Shown piece after piece: positions 35,218 through 38,855 of a stretch of 38,855 nt of DNA (the stretch's first letter is position 1; each line of letters begins with the position of its first letter). Location of the stretch: contig NZ_JPEN01000073.1 in the NCBI RefSeq assembly GCF_000767835.1, positions 1-38,855 of the forward strand. Direction: 5' to 3'. The position numbers and the translations under genes are program-made. The notes below the pieces were generated by a model. That model was not told the origin of the DNA. It did no database searches and saw only the letters and a program-made list of their open reading frames with translations. Source of the stretch: Streptococcus sinensis (GTDB taxonomy: Bacteria; Bacillota; Bacilli; Lactobacillales; Streptococcaceae).

Positions 35218-36942
35218 ATGTCTAATGGACTAATTATTCTCATTATTGTAGTAGCTGTGCTTTTGATTTTAGGCTATGTAACAGCAGTATTGATGAGAAA
35301 ACGAAATGAAGCTTTACTTCAAAAATTGGAAGAAAGAAAAGAGAAACTCTATAATCTTCCAGTAAATGATGAAGTTGAAGCAGTAAAAAATATGCATTTG
35401 ATTGGGCAAAGTCAGGTAGCTTTCCGCGAATGGAACCAAAAATGGGTTGATTTATCCTTAAACTCATTTGCTGATATTGAAAATAATCTTTTTGAAGCGG
35501 AAGGCTACAATAATTCATTTCGCTTTATGAAGGCCAAACATGCAATTGGCAATATTGAAAGTCAGATTGATTTAATTGACGATGATATCAAGGAAATTCG
35601 ACAAGCCCTAGAAGAATTAGGCAAGCAAGAATCAAAAAACAGCGGCCGAGTACTTCATGCTTTAGATTTGTTTGAAAAATTGCAGGTTACAGTTGCCGAA
35701 GATGCAGAGGCTTATGGCCAGTCTCTTCCAGAAATTGAAAAACAATTAGCAAAAATCGAATCTGAATTTTCACAATTTGTCACTCTCAACTCATCAGGGG
35801 ATCCAGTAGAAGCAGCAGAAATCCTAGATAAGACCGAAGATCATATCCTTGCCTTGACACATATTGTTGAGAGAATTCCAGCTATTGTGAAAGAATTAAC
35901 GGAGACCTTGCCAGATCAATTAGAAGATTTGGAATCAGGTTACCGCAAGTTGTTGGATTCAGGTTATCACTTCATTGAAACGGATCTTGAATCTCGCTTT
36001 CAACAGTTGCATGCGGCTTTAAAACGCAACGAAGCCAATGTATCATCTCTGGAGTTAGATAACGCTCAGTATGAAAACGAACAGGCACAAGAGGAAATTT
36101 CAGCCCTCTACTCAATCTTCACTCAAGAAATTGAAGCGCATAAAGTCGTGGAAAAGCTGGTAAAAAATCTTCCAAGCTATCTTGCCCATACAAAAGAAAA
36201 TAATCAGCAACTTCAAAAAGAAATTGAGCGCCTTTCTCGGTCTTTCCTCTTATCGGAAGCAGAAATTTCCCATATCAAAGACCTTCAAGGAGAGTTGTCA
36301 GCTCAAGAAGAGGTTGTTCTCGGAGCTGTAGAAGATTCTTCAGAAACCCAGCAAGCCTATTCACTTGTTCGTGAAGAGTTAGAGAGTATTCAAGAGCGTC
36401 TGAAAGAAATTGAAGACGAACAGATTGAGCTTGGAGAGGAGCTTGCTGAGATCGAAAAAGATGATGCCAATGCTCGTCAGAAGGTAAATATTTATGCCAA
36501 TAAATTACACACTATCAAGCGATTTATGGAAAAACGGAATTTACCAGGCATTCCACAATCTTTTCTTGAAATCTTCTTTTCAACAAGTAACAACATTGAA
36601 GAACTTGTAAGAGAGCTTGATGAAAAACGTGTAAATATTGAATCAGTCAACCGTTGGCTGGAAATTCTGACCAATGATATATATGAGTTGGAGTCTGAGA
36701 CTTATCAAATTGTTCAAAACTCAACTTTGACAGAGCAGCTGCTGCAATATTCCAACCGTTATCGCTCATTTGATGATAATGTTCAAGCAGCTTTCAACGA
36801 ATCTCTCTATGTTTTTGAACATGAATTTGATTATGCAAAATCTCTAGATATCATTTCAAAGGCCTTGGATCTTGTTGAACCAGGTGTTTCAGACCGTTTT
36901 GCTACCTCATACGAAAAAACACGTGAAAATATTCGTTTCTAA
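35218..36942 (+). CDS. ezrA: Septation ring formation regulator EzrA
   Basis: A membrane-anchored FtsZ-binding division protein, important in cocci for septal and peripheral wall assembly. One N-terminal membrane segment (residues 5-25) is followed by a basic KRKNEA-like stop and then about 540 residues of coiled-coil, rich in Glu, Lys and Leu, as in the spectrin-like EzrA rod. 574 residues from ATG 35218, which has AAGGAG; an in-frame ATG at 35203 lies upstream of that site. It has its own promoter and terminator. Confidence 0.96.
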   Translation: MSNGLIILIIVVAVLLILGYVTAVLMRKRNEALLQKLEERKEKLYNLPVNDEVEAVKNMHLIGQSQVAFREWNQKWVDLSLNSFADIENNLFEAEGYNNSFRFMKAKHAIGNIESQIDLIDDDIKEIRQALEELGKQESKNSGRVLHALDLFEKLQVTVAEDAEAYGQSLPEIEKQLAKIESEFSQFVTLNSSGDPVEAAEILDKTEDHILALTHIVERIPAIVKELTETLPDQLEDLESGYRKLLDSGYHFIETDLESRFQQLHAALKRNEANVSSLELDNAQYENEQAQEEISALYSIFTQEIEAHKVVEKLVKNLPSYLAHTKENNQQLQKEIERLSRSFLLSEAEISHIKDLQGELSAQEEVVLGAVEDSSETQQAYSLVREELESIQERLKEIEDEQIELGEELAEIEKDDANARQKVNIYANKLHTIKRFMEKRNLPGIPQSFLEIFFSTSNNIEELVRELDEKRVNIESVNRWLEILTNDIYELESETYQIVQNSTLTEQLLQYSNRYRSFDDNVQAAFNESLYVFEHEFDYAKSLDIISKALDLVEPGVSDRFATSYEKTRENIRF

Positions 36943-36944
36943 GA

Positions 36945-36967
36945 AAGTTCCTTTGGGAACTTTTTTC
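36945..36967 (+). terminator. Terminator of ezrA
   Basis: AAGTTCC (36945-36951) and GGAACTT (36956-36962) with a 4-base loop, followed by T4. Confidence 0.9.
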
Positions 36968-36980
36968 TTTGCAATCTTGC

Positions 36981-37009
36981 TTGTTTTGTTGGTAAAAATC
37001 CTGTATAAT
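36981..37009 (+). promoter_or_regulatory. Promoter of serB
   Basis: TTGTTT (36981-36986) and TATAAT (37004-37009) with a 17-base spacer. Confidence 0.65.
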
Positions 37010-37041
37010 ACAAAAAATTACAGAAAATATGAGGTAAGAAA

Positions 37042-37689
37042 ATGAGTCAGGTCAAAGGTCTATTGGTAATGGATGTAGACAGCACTCTCATCATGGAAGA
37101 GGGCATTGATTTGCTGGGAGAAGAAGCAGGAGTTGGGCAGCAAGTGGCTGCTATCACAGAGCGAGCCATGCGCGGGGAATTGGATTTCGAGGCAGCCTTG
37201 CGAGAAAGGGTTTCACTCTTGGAAGGCCTCCCAGAAACCATCTTTTCTCAACTAGCTGAGAAAATTCATTTCACGCCCGGTGCTAAAAAATTAGTTGATG
37301 AGTTACATGAGCGTGCTTACAAGGTTGGCTTGGTTTCAGGCGGTTTCCATGAAACGGTGGATAGGCTGGCTGAGCAGCTAGGGATTGACTATGTAAAAGC
37401 TAATCGCTTGGAAAGTAAAAATGGTTTCCTGACCGGTCGAGTTTTGGGAGATATTGTTACCAAAGATATTAAAGTTCAGATGCTGAAAGAATGGGCTCAA
37501 GATAATAATTTGGAATTAAATCAAACCATTGCCATGGGGGATGGCGCCAATGATTTGCCTATGATTCAAATAGCAGGCATCGGAATTGCTTTTAATGCCA
37601 AGCCAATTGTAAGAGAGCAAGCACCTTATCAAATCAATGTTTACGATCTCTACCAAGTGATTGATATTTTGGATGCTAAGAAAAAATAG
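37042..37689 (+). CDS. serB: Phosphoserine phosphatase
   Basis: Last step of serine synthesis, dephosphorylating phosphoserine. HAD motif I DVDSTLI with Asp11 nucleophile and Asp13; the SerB-type Glu-rich cap entry (EEGIDLLGEEAG); motif II Ser in GLVSGGF; motif III Lys in VTKDIK; and motif IV GDGANDLPMI. 215 residues, typical length. GAGGTAAG lies before ATG 37042. The glycerate kinase gene starts 8 bases downstream, so a shared role at the 3-phosphoglycerate/serine branch is plausible. Confidence 0.95.
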   Translation: MSQVKGLLVMDVDSTLIMEEGIDLLGEEAGVGQQVAAITERAMRGELDFEAALRERVSLLEGLPETIFSQLAEKIHFTPGAKKLVDELHERAYKVGLVSGGFHETVDRLAEQLGIDYVKANRLESKNGFLTGRVLGDIVTKDIKVQMLKEWAQDNNLELNQTIAMGDGANDLPMIQIAGIGIAFNAKPIVREQAPYQINVYDLYQVIDILDAKKK

Positions 37690-37697
37690 GAGGCGCT

Positions 37698-38837
37698 ATG
37701 CATATCTTGTTAGCACCAGATTCTTTTAAGGAAAGTTTGTCTGCTGTTCAGGTAGCAGAAGCCTTGAAAGAAGGATTTTCTCAGGCCTTACCAGAGGCTA
37801 CTTTTGATTTGCTGCCTATCGGAGATGGCGGAGAGGGAACCATGGCTGCGCTGATTGCCGCTATGGACCTAAGAGAGTTTCGGCACTGGGTAACTGGACC
37901 TTTTGGCCAATCGGTAGAAATGAAATATGCTAGACAAGGCCAGCTAGCCCTTTTTGAGATGGCCGATTTGGTGGGACTTGCTTTAATTCCCGAGGGAAAA
38001 CGCAATCCTTTAGGCTTAGAAACCAGAGGTCTAGGAGAGCTGATTCTCCATTTAGCGGAAAATGGTGTCAAAAAGGTTCTGGTCGGTGTTGGAGGATCGG
38101 CGACGAATGATGGGGGGATAGGTCTGGCAGCCGGTTTAGGTTATGAATTTTTTGATGAAAACAATCATCAGCTCCGACCAGTTGGTTCTTCTCTAGGGAG
38201 AGTTGCTCGGATTTCTGGAGAACATGTTCCAACTTGCTTGGATGACATTGAAATCGAAATTTTGACAGATGTTTCCAATCCTTTATGTGGTCAGCAAGGA
38301 GCGACTCATATCTTTGGACGGCAGAAAGGCCTGTCTGAATGGCTTCTTTCATCTGTCGATCAGGAAATGAGGAAGTTCTATGAACTGGCCAATCCACAGA
38401 TTTTTACCCAAGCTGGTGCTGGCGCAGGAGGTGGTATGGCAGCAGGGCTGGTCACATTTGCCAATGGAAAAGTCGCTTCTGGAATTGGTACCTGTCTGGA
38501 TTTGCTAGATTTTGACCGCAGAGTTGGGCAAGCGGACTTAGTTGTTGTCGGTGAGGGCCGTATGGACAGGCAGTCCTTGGCAGGAAAGGCGCCAGTTGGA
38601 GTAGCAAGGCGGACGCCAAAAGAGATTCCTGTTCTTGCTATTTGCGGTAGCTTAGCAGATGATTTGCCTCCATTTCCTACAGAAAATATTCAGGCAGCTT
38701 TTCCAATTATCTCGCAAGTGGCGGATTTGGATGCAACTTTAGGTCGAGCGAGGGAAAATCTAGTTCGTACTGCTCGCAATATTGGCAACCTATTAGCAAT
38801 CAAAAAGAGACTGGGACAGACAGCCATGACGACATAG
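37698..38837 (+). CDS. glxK: Glycerate kinase, GlxK/GarK type
   Basis: Phosphorylates D-glycerate with ATP; this family (glycerate kinase type 1) usually makes 2-phosphoglycerate. Signatures: APDSFKESLSA at residues 5-15, PIGDGGEGT near 42-50, GVGGSATNDGGIGLAAGLG near 130-148 and GAGAGGGMAAGL near 241-252. 379 residues with AGGAGG before the ATG. It completes inside the window. The last dozen codons (RLGQTAMTT) lie in DNA that resembles the end of the 175-bp repeat at 26.16 kb. Cotranscribed with serB. Confidence 0.94.
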   Translation: MHILLAPDSFKESLSAVQVAEALKEGFSQALPEATFDLLPIGDGGEGTMAALIAAMDLREFRHWVTGPFGQSVEMKYARQGQLALFEMADLVGLALIPEGKRNPLGLETRGLGELILHLAENGVKKVLVGVGGSATNDGGIGLAAGLGYEFFDENNHQLRPVGSSLGRVARISGEHVPTCLDDIEIEILTDVSNPLCGQQGATHIFGRQKGLSEWLLSSVDQEMRKFYELANPQIFTQAGAGAGGGMAAGLVTFANGKVASGIGTCLDLLDFDRRVGQADLVVVGEGRMDRQSLAGKAPVGVARRTPKEIPVLAICGSLADDLPPFPTENIQAAFPIISQVADLDATLGRARENLVRTARNIGNLLAIKKRLGQTAMTT

Positions 38838-38855
38838 CCGTCACCCACAGAAACA
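38807..38855. repeat. Possible second copy (edge) of the 175-bp repeat
   Basis: GAGACTGGGACAGA (38807-38820) differs from the left end of the 26161 repeat (GAGGCTGGGACAGA) at one base. It can fold back on downstream sequence (TGGG at 38812-38815 with CCCA at 38844-38847). The window ends here, so the rest cannot be seen. Confidence 0.4.

Overview
The window reads as a stretch of core chromosome from a low-GC Gram-positive coccus of the genus Streptococcus, most likely the sanguinis/gordonii (mitis-like) group. This rests on recognising proteins such as the Ser-rich-tailed PrsA lipoprotein, FtsE/FtsX, EzrA, a HAD gene in front of gyrB, and a 45-residue protein of a streptococcal-only type. Gene density is high. 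Genes from 1 to about 14 kb and from about 19.4 kb to the end are almost all on the + strand; 14.2-19.2 kb and one gene at 26.3-27.0 kb are on the - strand. I found no tRNA, rRNA, CRISPR array, prophage or intact insertion sequence. Species assignment is from memory of protein sequences, not from a search.

Layout. 0.1-3.8 kb: oligoendopeptidase F, an O-methyltransferase and the PrsA foldase lipoprotein. 3.76-7.1 kb: an alanine-type T-box leader, a LURP-one/YxjI-like protein and alanyl-tRNA synthetase. 7.2-11.4 kb: an ArgR-controlled argCJBD operon for arginine/ornithine synthesis. 11.45-13.9 kb: a small membrane protein, a 68-residue XRE regulator, a PspC-like protein, a DUF3169-like membrane protein and a DUF3267-like membrane metalloprotease, preceded by an array of TTGTCA/TGACAA half-sites. 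14.0-14.13 kb: a bidirectional terminator whose loop has been invaded by a 55-bp element that looks like fused IS3-type ends.

14.2-19.2 kb (- strand): glucose-6-phosphate dehydrogenase, a DHA2-type drug exporter, and a tightly coupled trio (45-residue protein, YraQ-like permease, TIGR03943 protein). 19.4-22.9 kb: Tex, a SprT-like protein, a second PspC-domain protein and a Nudix hydrolase. 23.3-26.1 kb: prfB with its programmed +1 frameshift, then ftsE-ftsX. 26.16-26.34 kb: a 175-bp structured repeat. 26.3-29.6 kb: a metallo-beta-lactamase-fold hydrolase and a DinG-family nuclease/helicase. 29.7-32.5 kb: a YeiH-type transporter, RodA and a DJ-1/PfpI protein. 32.6-37.0 kb: HAD protein-gyrB, then ezrA. 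37.0-38.8 kb: serB and a glycerate kinase.

Themes. The window groups cell-envelope and division functions (PrsA, FtsEX, RodA, EzrA) with translation (AlaS, RF2, T-box) and amino-acid metabolism (arginine, serine). Most promoters I can see are of the extended -10 (TGN-TATAAT) type. Three genes (tex, dinG, HAD-gyrB) have a -10 box so close to the start codon that the mRNA should be nearly leaderless. No obviously new multi-gene system stands out. The best candidates for something undescribed are the 11.45-13.9 kb regulator/membrane cassette, the 45-residue protein coupled to the YraQ-like permease, and the two small non-coding elements.
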